Origin: Mesonia aestuariivivens | GTDB lineage: Bacteria; Bacteroidota; Bacteroidia; Flavobacteriales; Flavobacteriaceae | Direction: 5' to 3' | Assembly (NCBI RefSeq): GCF_019311235.1 | Contig: NZ_JAHWDF010000002.1 | Location: 62,001 to 126,000, forward strand | Length of the DNA: 64,000 nucleotides | In this document: one piece after another, positions 46,891 through 55,532 of the stretch | How positions within the stretch are numbered: position 1 is the stretch's first letter | How the letters are laid out: each line of letters opens with the position of its first letter | Made by a program: the position numbers and the translations under genes | The notes under the pieces: generated by a model | The model's input: the letters and a program-made list of their open reading frames with translations, nothing else | Databases searched by the model: none | What the model was told of the DNA's origin: nothing

Positions 46891-46964
46891 TCATACTGAA
46901 GTTGTTTATGGATTTCATCATTTTGTTTAAAACAGAATGTCACCCTCAATTAAGTTCAGTATGA
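46891..46964. repeat. REP-like inverted repeat
   Basis: TCATACTGAA (46891-46900) and TTCAGTATGA (46955-46964) are perfect reverse complements. The words resemble the short palindromic repeats with a GTCATxCTGAA core found in many Bacteroidota intergenic regions. It lies after the end of the btuCD genes and could also stop or protect that transcript. Confidence 0.5.
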
Positions 46965-46972
46965 GTAAAATT

Positions 46973-47755
46973 TTATAAAACCTTAAAATTTTTAGTTGCC
47001 GCATCAAATTCAACCAAATCTTTAGGGAAGAGTTCTTGAAGCAAATTGCTATTAATCAATTCTTCTGGTGTTTTTTGAGTTACTTTTCCGTTAGAAACCA
47101 ATATAATTTGATCACATAATTGCAAGGCTAAATTAATCTCGTGGGTAGCAAAAACAATAGATTTATTGGTTCTTCGGCTTAATGTTTTTAAAAGTTTCAA
47201 CACAAATATTTTATGGTACAAATCTAAATGTGTGGTAGGTTCATCTAAAAATATAAGCGGTGTTTCTTGCGCAATGGCTCTGGCTAAAAACACTTTCTGT
47301 AATTGTCCATCACTTAAACTGCCACATTTGCGTTTCGATTTATCTTCAATTTCTAACAACTGCAAAGCTTGTTTTACAGCATTAATGTCTTTATTACTAA
47401 GTTGTCCCAGCCAATTGGTGTAGGGTTGTCTTCCTAAAGCGACCAATTCTTCTACTAATAAATTTTGAGAGAATTGAGTTTCGGTTAGTACAATGCTAAT
47501 AAGTTCAGAAAGCTTTTGAACTGAAATTTCATTTATATTTTTTTGTTGAATTGAAATAGTACCCGATAAACATTTTAGATTTCCAGTAAGGGTTTTTAAA
47601 AGTGTAGATTTTCCCGATCCGTTAATACCAATGACCGCAACCAATTCTGCTTCATTTATTTTTAATGAAATATCTTCAGCAACAATTTTATCGGAATAGC
47701 CAATGCTAAGTTCTTGTGCTTGAAGAATTGGTTTAGTTTTGGTTTTTTCTTTCAT
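46973..47755 (-). CDS. btuD: ABC transporter ATPase, B12/iron-complex type
   Basis: A 260-residue ATPase: Walker A GINGSGKST (43-51), Q loop, signature LSDGQLQKV (147-155), Walker B LIFLDE (167-172) and the switch His in FATHEINLAL. This is the FecE/BtuD subfamily. It lies 10 bases after the permease gene. The B12 role is given by the riboswitch, BtuB and BtuG genes beside it. Confidence 0.9.
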   Translation of the reverse strand: MKEKTKTKPILQAQELSIGYSDKIVAEDISLKINEAELVAVIGINGSGKSTLLKTLTGNLKCLSGTISIQQKNINEISVQKLSELISIVLTETQFSQNLLVEELVALGRQPYTNWLGQLSNKDINAVKQALQLLEIEDKSKRKCGSLSDGQLQKVFLARAIAQETPLIFLDEPTTHLDLYHKIFVLKLLKTLSRRTNKSIVFATHEINLALQLCDQIILVSNGKVTQKTPEELINSNLLQELFPKDLVEFDAATKNFKVL

Positions 47756-47765
47756 TTTAATTCAA

Positions 47766-48788
47766 CTAAAAATACAATTTCTTTTTTCTTAACAAAAGCC
47801 AAATCACAACGGGAGCACCAATTAATGAAGTAATAGAGTTTATGGGTAAGGTAAGGTTACTGCCAGGCAATTGAGCAATACTATCGCAAATAAGCATGAG
47901 AATAGCGCCACCAATTGCAACTGCGGGAAATAGTACCAAATGATCACTTTTTGAAATTACTTGCCGTACTAAATGTGGAACCGCTAAACCTATAAATGCA
48001 ATAGGTCCCGCAAAGGCGGTGATACTTCCAGCTAAAAGGCCTGTAGCGAGAATTACTAAGATTCTATTTTGTTTTAAATTTGTTCCTAAACTTTTAGCAT
48101 AAGTTTCTCCTAATAAAAGAGCGTTTAAATTTTTGATACAGAAAATAGAAATAATGACTCCTAAGCTCCAAAAAACCGTTAGAATAAAAACTTCTTGCCA
48201 AGATAGATTTCCTAAACTTCCAAACGACCAAAAAATATATTTTTGTAATGATTCTGAAGAACTAAAATAGGAGAGCATACTTACCACAGCAGAAGTTAAG
48301 CTGGCAAACATTAACCCAATAATTAATAATGCCATCGTGTCTTTTACCCGAAAAGAAGTCGCTAAAACAGCTAAAAGCACTAAAATACTTCCTAAACTTG
48401 CTGCAATCACCAACGTCCATTTAGATAAAATTAAAGCAGAAAAAAATCTGCCAAAAACAGCACCGCCTAAAATTACAATCGCTACGCCCAAACTTGCTCC
48501 GCTACTTAAACCTAACACATAAGGACCTGCTAACGGATTTCTAAATAAAGTTTGCATTAAAAGTCCGCTAAGCGCTAACCCAGAACCTACTAAAACTGCG
48601 GTAATAGCTTTAGGTAAGCGATAATTGAGAATGATATAGCGCCAAGTCTCTTTATCTATTTCAGTATTAAAAAAACTAGCAAAAATATCTTTTAAAGGAA
48701 TACTAACTGAACCCAAACTTATGTTTATCATAAGTAAAACAACCAGTATAATGAGACCCAATAAAAGCGAAAGCGATGTTTTTTGCAT
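47766..48788 (-). CDS. btuC: ABC transporter permease, BtuC/FecCD family
   Basis: A 340-residue permease with about ten helices. FecCD hallmarks are present: YRLPKAITAVLVGSGLALSG, RNPLAGPYVLGLSSGASLG and AFAGPIAFIGLAVPHLVR (the loop that docks on the ATPase). Forms the inner-membrane channel with BtuD. The gap to btuF upstream is 242 bases and holds part of a repeat element. Confidence 0.92.
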   Translation of the reverse strand: MQKTSLSLLLGLIILVVLLMINISLGSVSIPLKDIFASFFNTEIDKETWRYIILNYRLPKAITAVLVGSGLALSGLLMQTLFRNPLAGPYVLGLSSGASLGVAIVILGGAVFGRFFSALILSKWTLVIAASLGSILVLLAVLATSFRVKDTMALLIIGLMFASLTSAVVSMLSYFSSSESLQKYIFWSFGSLGNLSWQEVFILTVFWSLGVIISIFCIKNLNALLLGETYAKSLGTNLKQNRILVILATGLLAGSITAFAGPIAFIGLAVPHLVRQVISKSDHLVLFPAVAIGGAILMLICDSIAQLPGSNLTLPINSITSLIGAPVVIWLLLRKKKLYF

Positions 48789-48924
48789 TTAGCTAAGGTA
48801 AATATTTTAGAAATTTTGCTAATAATAATTATTAAAGACTTTTACTTTTTTTCATTACCGAGAAAAATAACAAAAAAGTCTAGATTTATTTTTATTTCTT
48901 TGAATTGTATTGAAAACCTTTTTG

Positions 48925-48962
48925 CTTGCGCAATGGAAACCGCTACGCTAATCCCTTGCTCC
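48925..48962 (-). repeat. Partial structured repeat, copy C
   Basis: Shares CCGCTAC…AATCCCTTGC with copy B in the same orientation, but lacks the rest of the element. It lies in the gap between btuF and btuC. Confidence 0.45.
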
Positions 48963-49030
48963 ACTACTCAAGCTTTAATGTTTTAAATAATTACTACAGA
49001 ATTAAAAAGTAGACCGATTTAAAATAGATA

Positions 49031-50167
49031 TTACTCCAATTCTTTAAAAAATGTAGTTTCATAATCAGGTAACAAATCAGAATGAAATATTTTGATGAGA
49101 TCTTTTAATACTAAATCGGGACGTTGTGGCGCTAACTCATAGTACAAAACACCGCCCGTTTCACCTTTTACTCCTGCAAAGGAATAAATTTTATGTTGCT
49201 GAAAAGCCTTAAATTTTTGATAATGTTCTGAAGCATTTTGCATTTGTTCATAGCTGGTAAAACTTCCTGGGGCAATCCAAAAATCAGCAGCTTCTGCTTT
49301 ATCAAGAACACTTTCGAAAGCAGCAGAAATACTTCCGTTTCCAGTTGTTTCTGCATACAAATAATTGGCTTGTGCATCTTTAATGAATTGCGCCTGCCAA
49401 GAATTTCCATAAGGTAAATACCAAACATCTTTATACATAGAACCCGCTAAAATACTAGGTTTTTTAGTGGCTTGCTGTGCTATTTTTTTAGCTGAAAGGT
49501 ATTCTTTTTCAATACGATTAAAAATACTATCGGCTTTTTGTTCTTGATTATAAAAAGCTCCAAAAAACTTAATCCATTCTGCTTTTCCAAGTGGATTTGT
49601 TTCTGTCCAATCGCCATTATAAACTACTGGAATGCCACTTTTTTTAACGGTTTCTAATGTTTTATTTCCACCTTCAACAGCAAAGCCAATGACCACATCA
49701 GGATTTAGATTCAGCAACACTTCCGTATTGATATGCTCGTTTTCTCCAATTTCTTCCACTTTTCCTTTGTTGATCAAATCTCTCGTTTTTTCAGAAGAAA
49801 TATAATCGAGATGAGGAAAACCAACTAAGGTACTTTCTTGCCCTAAACTTTCTAAAGAAGGAATATGTGTTGTTGAAGTAACCACTACACGCTGAATAGG
49901 TATCGTGACTTTTTCATCAAATTGAAGTGAATCGGGTAGTTGAATATTTTCTTCGGCTAAAACATAAGTGAATGCTTTTTCTGCTTTTGGCCAAGGAGAA
50001 TTCACTTTTATAATTTTATAATTTTTATAATTGGTAATGCTAAATCCTTCAGCATAAGAAACTTCAACTTTATGAGCTTTACTTTCATTTTCGCTGGTAG
50101 TTTTCTTCGATTCTTTTTTACAATTCCATAGCGTTAGTAAGCAGAAAAAAAAGAGTAATTTTTTCAT
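49031..50167 (-). CDS. btuF: B12/siderophore ABC substrate-binding lipoprotein
   Basis: A 378-residue lipoprotein (TLWNC, Cys16) of the TroA/BtuF fold: VVTSTTHIPSLESLG, the linking helix, and LLNLNPDVVIGF. It binds the substrate in the periplasm or at the membrane and hands it to BtuC. It is first on the - strand, divergent from the riboswitch-controlled btuB gene. B12 as substrate is inferred from the neighbours. Confidence 0.88.
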   Translation of the reverse strand: MKKLLFFFCLLTLWNCKKESKKTTSENESKAHKVEVSYAEGFSITNYKNYKIIKVNSPWPKAEKAFTYVLAEENIQLPDSLQFDEKVTIPIQRVVVTSTTHIPSLESLGQESTLVGFPHLDYISSEKTRDLINKGKVEEIGENEHINTEVLLNLNPDVVIGFAVEGGNKTLETVKKSGIPVVYNGDWTETNPLGKAEWIKFFGAFYNQEQKADSIFNRIEKEYLSAKKIAQQATKKPSILAGSMYKDVWYLPYGNSWQAQFIKDAQANYLYAETTGNGSISAAFESVLDKAEAADFWIAPGSFTSYEQMQNASEHYQKFKAFQQHKIYSFAGVKGETGGVLYYELAPQRPDLVLKDLIKIFHSDLLPDYETTFFKELE

Positions 50168-50191
50168 GAGTTAAAAATTGGTTTTTACAGA

Positions 50192-50199
50192 CAAATGTA
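50192..50199 (-). promoter_or_regulatory. -7 promoter element of btuF
   Basis: CAAATGTA on the + strand is TACATTTG on the - strand, an exact TANNTTTG, 24 bases upstream of the btuF start. The - strand transcript would not contain the riboswitch. Confidence 0.4.
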
Positions 50200-50269
50200 A
50201 GATTATTTCAATTTAAGATAGTATATGCTTTTAAAATGTTTATTTTCGCAGCTAAATTGGTTGATTATT

Positions 50270-50445
50270 GAAGATATTTCAGTAATCATTAAAAGGGAAT
50301 CAGGTGATTCTGTAAAGAAAATACCTGAGCTGTTCCCGCAACTGTAAGCTTAGTCTGTAAAGATGTTTGTGATAAAACTTTAAATTCCACTGTCTTAAGA
50401 TGGGAAGGAAAATCACAAAACGCAAGCCAGGAGACCTGCCAGTTT
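50270..50445 (+). promoter_or_regulatory. Cobalamin riboswitch
   Basis: Contains the aptamer landmarks in order: AAAAGGGAAT (50291), GGTG, CTGTTCCCGCAACTGTAAGC (50329-50348), CCACTG, GGGAAGG, and the B12 box GCAAGCCAGGAGACCTGCC (50422-50440). It precedes the btuB-like gene by about 45 bases. AGGTCTC at 50477-50483, at the ribosome-binding position, is complementary to GAGACCT (50431-50437) of the B12 box, which suggests control of translation start. The 5' edge is approximate. Confidence 0.95.
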
Positions 50446-50489
50446 ATAACTAAAAATCTATAGACTTTCGGGTAAAAGGTCTCTGATAA

Positions 50490-52316
50490 ATGAAACATTT
50501 TATAAGCTACATTTTATTTTTAAGTGCGGTATCTACTGCGTTTTCCCAAACAGATTCTATTACTGTGTTGGAAGAGGTGCTAGTGATTCCTACGAAGTTA
50601 GAAGAATTTTCAACGGGACAAACGCTCACCAGTTTATCAGATTCATTATTACTTCAAAATAAACCTTCATTAATTTCAGCTTTAAATTTTAATTCTCCAA
50701 TTTACTTTAAAGAAAATGGATTAGGAATGGTGGCTTCGCCTTCATTTAGAGGAACTAATGCCTCACAAACCGCGGTATTATGGAACGGCGTAAATATAAA
50801 TTCTCGTTTTAATGGTCAAACAGATTTTAATACCGTGAATACAGGAAGTTATGATGAAATAACTATTCGTGGCGGTGGTGGAAGCGTAATATATGGGACG
50901 GGAGCTATTGGCGGAACCGTACATTTAAAAAATGAAATTGATTTTAAAGATGAATTTAGTAATCGTATTTATTTAGGTTATGGTAGTTTTAATACTTACG
51001 ATAAGCGCTATCAATTAACAGCTTCCCGTAAAAATTGGAGTACAAAAATTTCTTATAGTAGGACCAATTCTGATAACGATTTTAACTATATAGATTCTGA
51101 TCAAAAGAATATAAACGGCGAGTTTTATAATACTAGTTTAAATGCAGTTTTGGGTTATCGCTTTAACCCAAAAAGCACCATAAAATTTTATAGCGAAGTG
51201 TTTGAAAGTGAACGGCATTTTTCGTTAATACGACCTTCAGAAAATAAAACAAAATATGAAGATGTAAGTTTAAAAAATCTGTTGGAGTGGGAGTTATCTG
51301 ATAAAAAAATAACATCGATTACTCGTATTGCCTTTTTAAAAGAAGAATATAAATATTTTCCAAACATCAATAAAGATTCGTATACATTTGGTGAGGCAAA
51401 TACGTTGATAGGGAAATACGATTTCACTTATCATTTTTCAGAAAAGGTAAAATTGAATACTATTTTATCTCATGAATATACCGATGGAAAAGGCTCAAGT
51501 ATTCCGCAGAATGAGCGTAATATTTCTTCAGGAACATTATTGTTGAAACATTTGGTTAATAAGAAATTGGCTTATGAGGTTGCAGCTAGAAAAGAATTGA
51601 CGAATGATTATGAAAGTCCGCTGTTGTTTACTTTTGGTGCGGTTTACAGTTTTACAGATTTTTACAAGTTAAAGCTGAATGTTTCTAAAAACTTTAGAAT
51701 ACCAACCTATAATGATTTGTATTGGGCTACCGGCGGAAATCCTGATTTGGCGGCAGAAGAAGCGATGCAATATGAATTAGGAAACGAGTTTAAATTCAAT
51801 AATTTCAAACTTACGTTCACAGGATATTACAATAACATTCAGCAAATGATTAATTGGGTACCGGGAAGTGATGGGTATTGGACGCCCAAAAACATTGATG
51901 AAGTAAAAACTTATGGTGGAGAATTTTTACTGAATTTTAAAAAGCAATTTGGTGCGCATCACTTGGCAGCAAATGCAACTTACGCTTATACCGTTTCAGA
52001 AAATCAAGCTAAAAAAAAACAGTTAATATATGTGCCTTATCATAAAGCTACAGGTTCTATGTATTATGGTTTTAAAGACTTTTTTATAGAAACTCAAGCT
52101 TTATATAACGGAAAGGTGTTCACTAGAAGTGATAATAATTCTCGCTACAATTTAGACGCTTATTGGCTATGGAATACCGGAGTAGGTTATCATTTAAATC
52201 AACAATTTACATTCGGCGGTAAACTAAGAAATTTATTAAATGCCGATTATCAAAATGTAGAAAGCCGGCGAATGCCCGGAACTAATTATACTATTTATTT
52301 AACCCTTAATCTTTAA
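50490..52316 (+). CDS. btuB: BtuB-like TonB-dependent B12 receptor
   Basis: A 608-residue receptor: signal peptide 1-20 (TAFSQ), TonB-box-like VLEEVLVIPTK (26-36), plug (about 40-150, with SPSFRGTNASQTAVLWNGVN and IRGGGGSVIYGTGAIGGTVH), then a 22-strand barrel ending NYTIYLTLNL. Length is typical of BtuB, without a CarboxypepD domain. The cobalamin riboswitch directly upstream makes B12 or cobinamide the substrate. Operon with the BtuG-like gene 3 bases downstream. Confidence 0.93.
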   Translation: MKHFISYILFLSAVSTAFSQTDSITVLEEVLVIPTKLEEFSTGQTLTSLSDSLLLQNKPSLISALNFNSPIYFKENGLGMVASPSFRGTNASQTAVLWNGVNINSRFNGQTDFNTVNTGSYDEITIRGGGGSVIYGTGAIGGTVHLKNEIDFKDEFSNRIYLGYGSFNTYDKRYQLTASRKNWSTKISYSRTNSDNDFNYIDSDQKNINGEFYNTSLNAVLGYRFNPKSTIKFYSEVFESERHFSLIRPSENKTKYEDVSLKNLLEWELSDKKITSITRIAFLKEEYKYFPNINKDSYTFGEANTLIGKYDFTYHFSEKVKLNTILSHEYTDGKGSSIPQNERNISSGTLLLKHLVNKKLAYEVAARKELTNDYESPLLFTFGAVYSFTDFYKLKLNVSKNFRIPTYNDLYWATGGNPDLAAEEAMQYELGNEFKFNNFKLTFTGYYNNIQQMINWVPGSDGYWTPKNIDEVKTYGGEFLLNFKKQFGAHHLAANATYAYTVSENQAKKKQLIYVPYHKATGSMYYGFKDFFIETQALYNGKVFTRSDNNSRYNLDAYWLWNTGVGYHLNQQFTFGGKLRNLLNADYQNVESRRMPGTNYTIYLTLNL

Positions 52317-52319
52317 CAA

Positions 52320-53414
52320 ATGAAATTTACCAAATTTATTGTGGGAGCCTTTTTAGGTTCAATTTTACTAAGCTCTTGTAGCGATGATGACGATTTTACT
52401 TCAGAAATTGATGAGCCACTTGGGGCTTACGATAACGGTATTTTAGTACTTAACGAAGGCGGTATAGGTACAGTAACTTACATTAGTGACGACTTACAAA
52501 CCAGCCAACAATCCATATATCAATTAGTAAATGATGGAGACGATATTGGTGGTTATGCACAATCTATTTTTTTTGATGATGATTTAGCCTATATTATCTC
52601 TAACGGTTCTAACTTAATTACGGTGGTGAATCGTTATACGTTTGAAATAGTTGGTAAAGTAGATAGTGGCTTAGAAGTACCTCGTTACGGGGTTGTTTAT
52701 AATGGAAAAGCCTATGTAACTAATCAAGGAGATACATTAGATGGTGGAGTTGACGATTTTTTGACCATTATCAATTTAGAAACGTTAGAAGTAGAGCAAA
52801 CGATCCATATGGGCGCTCAAGGTGAAGCTTTAGAGTTTATAGAAGAAGAAGATGGAAAACTTTATATTCAAAAGTCTACCTATAACTTAGGTGAAAAAAT
52901 TACAGTATTTAACCCTACAACTAATGAAATTGAAAATACGATTGTCACTAACATTTTAGTCGAAAGAGATCCAGAAACAGGAGAAATTATAAAACAATTA
53001 GGTTTAAATTCTTTTGAAATTGAAAATAATGCTATTTATACCTTGAGTGGAAATAAGTTAGAAAAATTTAATTTAAATACCTTAGCCTTAGAAAGTACCA
53101 TTACTTTCGCTTATGAAGGAGATGTCGCAAACATAGATATTGAAGACGATCAAATTTATTTTACGGTTGCAAATTCAGTTTATATGATGAGTATGAATGC
53201 TGAAGAAGCTCCAGCAGAGCCTTTATTTACCTACAATACAACATCTCAATGGGGAACTATGTATGGTTTTGAAGTAGAAGATAACAGAATTTATGTAGCA
53301 GAAGGTGGTGATTTTGTATCTGATAGCTTTGTAGAAATTTATGATCTAGAGGGCAATTTATTAAAAAACATTACAGTTGGAGTAGGACCTAACGGTTTTT
53401 ATTTTAATGATTAG
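52320..53414 (+). CDS. btuG: BtuG-like beta-propeller lipoprotein (DUF5074/YncE)
   Basis: A 364-residue lipoprotein (LLSSCSDDDD, Cys20; acidic run fits surface export). The rest is repeated propeller blades: NGILVLNEGGIGTVTYIS, AYIISNGSNLITVVNRY, GKAYVTNQGD and the end KNITVGVGPNGFYF. In Bacteroides thetaiotaomicron BtuG binds B12 tightly at the surface and feeds BtuB. This gene lies 3 bases after btuB under the same riboswitch, so the same role is likely. The symbol is by analogy. Confidence 0.85.
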   Translation: MKFTKFIVGAFLGSILLSSCSDDDDFTSEIDEPLGAYDNGILVLNEGGIGTVTYISDDLQTSQQSIYQLVNDGDDIGGYAQSIFFDDDLAYIISNGSNLITVVNRYTFEIVGKVDSGLEVPRYGVVYNGKAYVTNQGDTLDGGVDDFLTIINLETLEVEQTIHMGAQGEALEFIEEEDGKLYIQKSTYNLGEKITVFNPTTNEIENTIVTNILVERDPETGEIIKQLGLNSFEIENNAIYTLSGNKLEKFNLNTLALESTITFAYEGDVANIDIEDDQIYFTVANSVYMMSMNAEEAPAEPLFTYNTTSQWGTMYGFEVEDNRIYVAEGGDFVSDSFVEIYDLEGNLLKNITVGVGPNGFYFND

Positions 53415-53449
53415 CATTAAAATGAATTAGTGCTTTTTAGTTAAATACA

Positions 53450-53485
53450 AAAAAACTCCCGTTTGAAAAATCGGGAGTTTTTTTT
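53450..53485. terminator. Bidirectional terminator
   Basis: AAAAAACTCCCG/CGGGAGTTTTTT with a 10-base loop, between the convergent btuG-like and S41 peptidase genes. Confidence 0.88.
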
Positions 53486-53498
53486 GTCTAATCAAATT

Positions 53499-54893
53499 TT
53501 ATTTTTCTAGATCATCAACGTACATGCGTTGGTAGTTAGGTTTGTTCATTTCACTTTCTCCAATTTCTTTAAATTTGAGTTTGTTATTATTTTTAGTTGT
53601 AGCAAATCTTCCAAAGCTTACTTGGTTTAAAGCAGCAGCCAATAAAGGCTCGTTAGGATTTCCTAACTCACCAAGATTAGCATAATCTTCTTCTATTAGC
53701 GTGCTAGGCGTTAAACCATCTATATAACCTGTATCACCGTTAGCATTTACAGATTTTAAAATTAAAGGTTGCATGGCGTAACGATGATTAATATTTGCTC
53801 CTACTCTCGAGAAATTAGGCGAATCGTAAAGTGTTACAGAGCCTTGAAATTTACCTGTTGTATTGGTGCCAATTTGTTCTACTTCAATATAAGGTCTTAA
53901 AGAGTTAATTAATAATTCACTAGCTGAAGCTGTACTACCAGTAGTTAACACATAAAGTTTATTAAGATTTAAACTATTAATTACGGCTCCACTACTAATT
54001 TGATTATTGAATAAACGTTCTTCATTTGTGTAGTTTTGATTGTAAACTTGTGTTGTGAAAATTTCACCTTCAAACTGTCCGGTAACCATGCTGGCTAAAT
54101 CATTACTTGTTTCTATGCTGCCGCCGCCGTTGTAACGCAAATCAATAACTAAATCATTAATATTTTCAGCTTGAAATTCAGCAAATGCAGCATTTAATGC
54201 ATCGTCAAAATTTCTATTAAAAGCATTGTACATTAAATAACCCACTTTTCTAGAAGGTAAATCAATCGTTTTAACGATATGTACAGGGTTTTCTGTGTAT
54301 TCAACTTTTGTAAGATTTATACTCTCATCAAGTTGAATGAGAGTGTCATCTTCAATAGTAGCCAATCCAATAGTATAGTTTTCTTGTTCTAATAATGAGT
54401 TATAATTAGTTAGATTAAGAATAGTTCCATCTATACGATTAAATAGCATTCCTCTTTCAACGCCTTTATCTGAAGCAGACGTATTTGGTAAAATATATCT
54501 TACATAACCAAAAATGTCATTAGTGCTTTCAATTAAGACTAAGCCAAATTTCATTCCATTGCTTTTAGATATTCCCGCAAGATTATTTTCAAGTTCTCTG
54601 TAGTCTGAAACAATAACACTAAACCGATCTTTTTCTTGATCTATAAGTTCATCAAATAATTCTTCTGGAGTGTTGTAATTATTTATAAAACTAGAAGATT
54701 CTTCTAAAGTTACTTCATCTGCTAAAATGTCTACATTGGCTTTATAGAGATAAAACTGGTCTAAACCACGGTAAACAAAATCTTTAATTTCTTTGCTAGA
54801 AGCGGCATATTTTACATCATCTTGATCATCAAAGCAAGAGGTTAACGAAATAACTGTCAATAAAAAAAATAGGTAAGTAAATTTAAATTTCAT
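53499..54893 (-). CDS. S41-family peptidase lipoprotein
   Basis: A 464-residue lipoprotein (SLTSCFDD, Cys20): an N-terminal helical part, a PDZ domain (about 112-190), and the S41 protease core with DLRYNGGGSIETS (251-263), TTGSTASASELLINSL, where Ser323 is the likely nucleophile, and Lys348 in TTGKFQG. The Ser-Lys spacing of 25 equals that of E. coli Prc. Family members cut C-terminal tails of periplasmic proteins. It diverges from the ECF sigma gene and could act in the same envelope response. Confidence 0.92.
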   Translation of the reverse strand: MKFKFTYLFFLLTVISLTSCFDDQDDVKYAASSKEIKDFVYRGLDQFYLYKANVDILADEVTLEESSSFINNYNTPEELFDELIDQEKDRFSVIVSDYRELENNLAGISKSNGMKFGLVLIESTNDIFGYVRYILPNTSASDKGVERGMLFNRIDGTILNLTNYNSLLEQENYTIGLATIEDDTLIQLDESINLTKVEYTENPVHIVKTIDLPSRKVGYLMYNAFNRNFDDALNAAFAEFQAENINDLVIDLRYNGGGSIETSNDLASMVTGQFEGEIFTTQVYNQNYTNEERLFNNQISSGAVINSLNLNKLYVLTTGSTASASELLINSLRPYIEVEQIGTNTTGKFQGSVTLYDSPNFSRVGANINHRYAMQPLILKSVNANGDTGYIDGLTPSTLIEEDYANLGELGNPNEPLLAAALNQVSFGRFATTKNNNKLKFKEIGESEMNKPNYQRMYVDDLEK

Positions 54894-54954
54894 CTTTTCG
54901 ATTTAAAAAGTATAACTCTAAAAATACTCACAATATTATAATTTGAAAATTTAT

Positions 54955-54980
54955 TGTAACAAAATTTAAATATGTTCGTC
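54955..54980 (+). promoter_or_regulatory. Candidate ECF-type promoter of the sigma operon
   Basis: TGTAAC (54955-54960), 16 bases, CGTC (54977-54980). This -35/-10 pair with AAC and CGTC is typical of ECF sigma factors, and the position, 42 bases before the chosen start, suggests that the sigma factor drives its own operon. Confidence 0.5.
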
Positions 54981-55001
54981 ACCCTAATGTATAGCGAAAG
55001 C

Positions 55002-55038
55002 AAAACGAATGAACCAAAACGAATGAACCAAAACGAAT
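55002..55038 (+). repeat. 14-bp tandem duplication at the sigma start
   Basis: AAAACGAATGAACC occurs twice in tandem (55002-55015, 55016-55029) with a partial third copy (55030-55038). Each full copy has an ATG; because 14 is not a multiple of three, the two ATGs are in different frames. Confidence 0.9.
55009..55026 (+). CDS. Possible 5-codon leader ORF (MNQNE)
   Basis: The ATG in the first 14-bp unit opens a frame of five codons ending in TGA at 55024-55026, which overlaps the sigma ATG at 55023 (ATGA). Its residues repeat the first five of the sigma factor. It could couple or limit translation of the sigma gene, or be a by-product of the duplication. Confidence 0.3.
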   Translation: MNQNE

Positions 55039-55532
55039 TTTTAATTTTTATAGAACCTATTAAAGACAAAATGTACAGGTTGTCTTTGCGTTTATTGGTT
55101 TCTAAAGAAGCAGCTAAAGATGCGGTTCAAGAAGTGTTTGTGAAATTGTGGAATAAAAAAGATAAGCTCAAAGATTATGATAATCCACATGCTTTTGCGA
55201 TAACAGTCACAAAAAACCACTGTCTCGATCAATTAAAATTAAAGAATAATAATAACTTAAGTATTGTTCATAATAATTATGAAGATGAAAGTAAATCAGT
55301 TCAAAAACATTTAGAAGCTAAAAATGAATTAGAACTTGTGGCCGAAATCTTAAAAGGTTTAAGCCAGCAAGAGCAAACATTAATTCAACTTAAAGATGTA
55401 GAACAATTAGAATATGATGAAATTATAGCAATTACTGGGATGAAACCTACCGCTATTCGTGTGGCTTTATCTCGAGCAAGAAAAAAAATTAGAAAAGAAA
55501 TTTTAAAAAAACACCACTATGGAACTGTCTAA
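55023..55532 (+). CDS. ECF RNA polymerase sigma factor
   Basis: Start set at ATG 55023 (MNQNEFLIFIEP), since this begins right before sigma region 2; upstream codons to 54972 are in frame but run into the candidate promoter. Region 2: DKMYRLSLRLLVSKEAAKDA followed by VQEVFVKLWN (DAVQE…LW motif); region 4: LSQQEQTLIQLKDVEQLEYDEIIAITGMKPTAIRVALSRARKKI. The product is 169 residues. It overlaps the next gene by 14 bases and heads an operon with a membrane protein and two DUF4252 proteins. Confidence 0.93.
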   Translation: MNQNEFLIFIEPIKDKMYRLSLRLLVSKEAAKDAVQEVFVKLWNKKDKLKDYDNPHAFAITVTKNHCLDQLKLKNNNNLSIVHNNYEDESKSVQKHLEAKNELELVAEILKGLSQQEQTLIQLKDVEQLEYDEIIAITGMKPTAIRVALSRARKKIRKEILKKHHYGTV

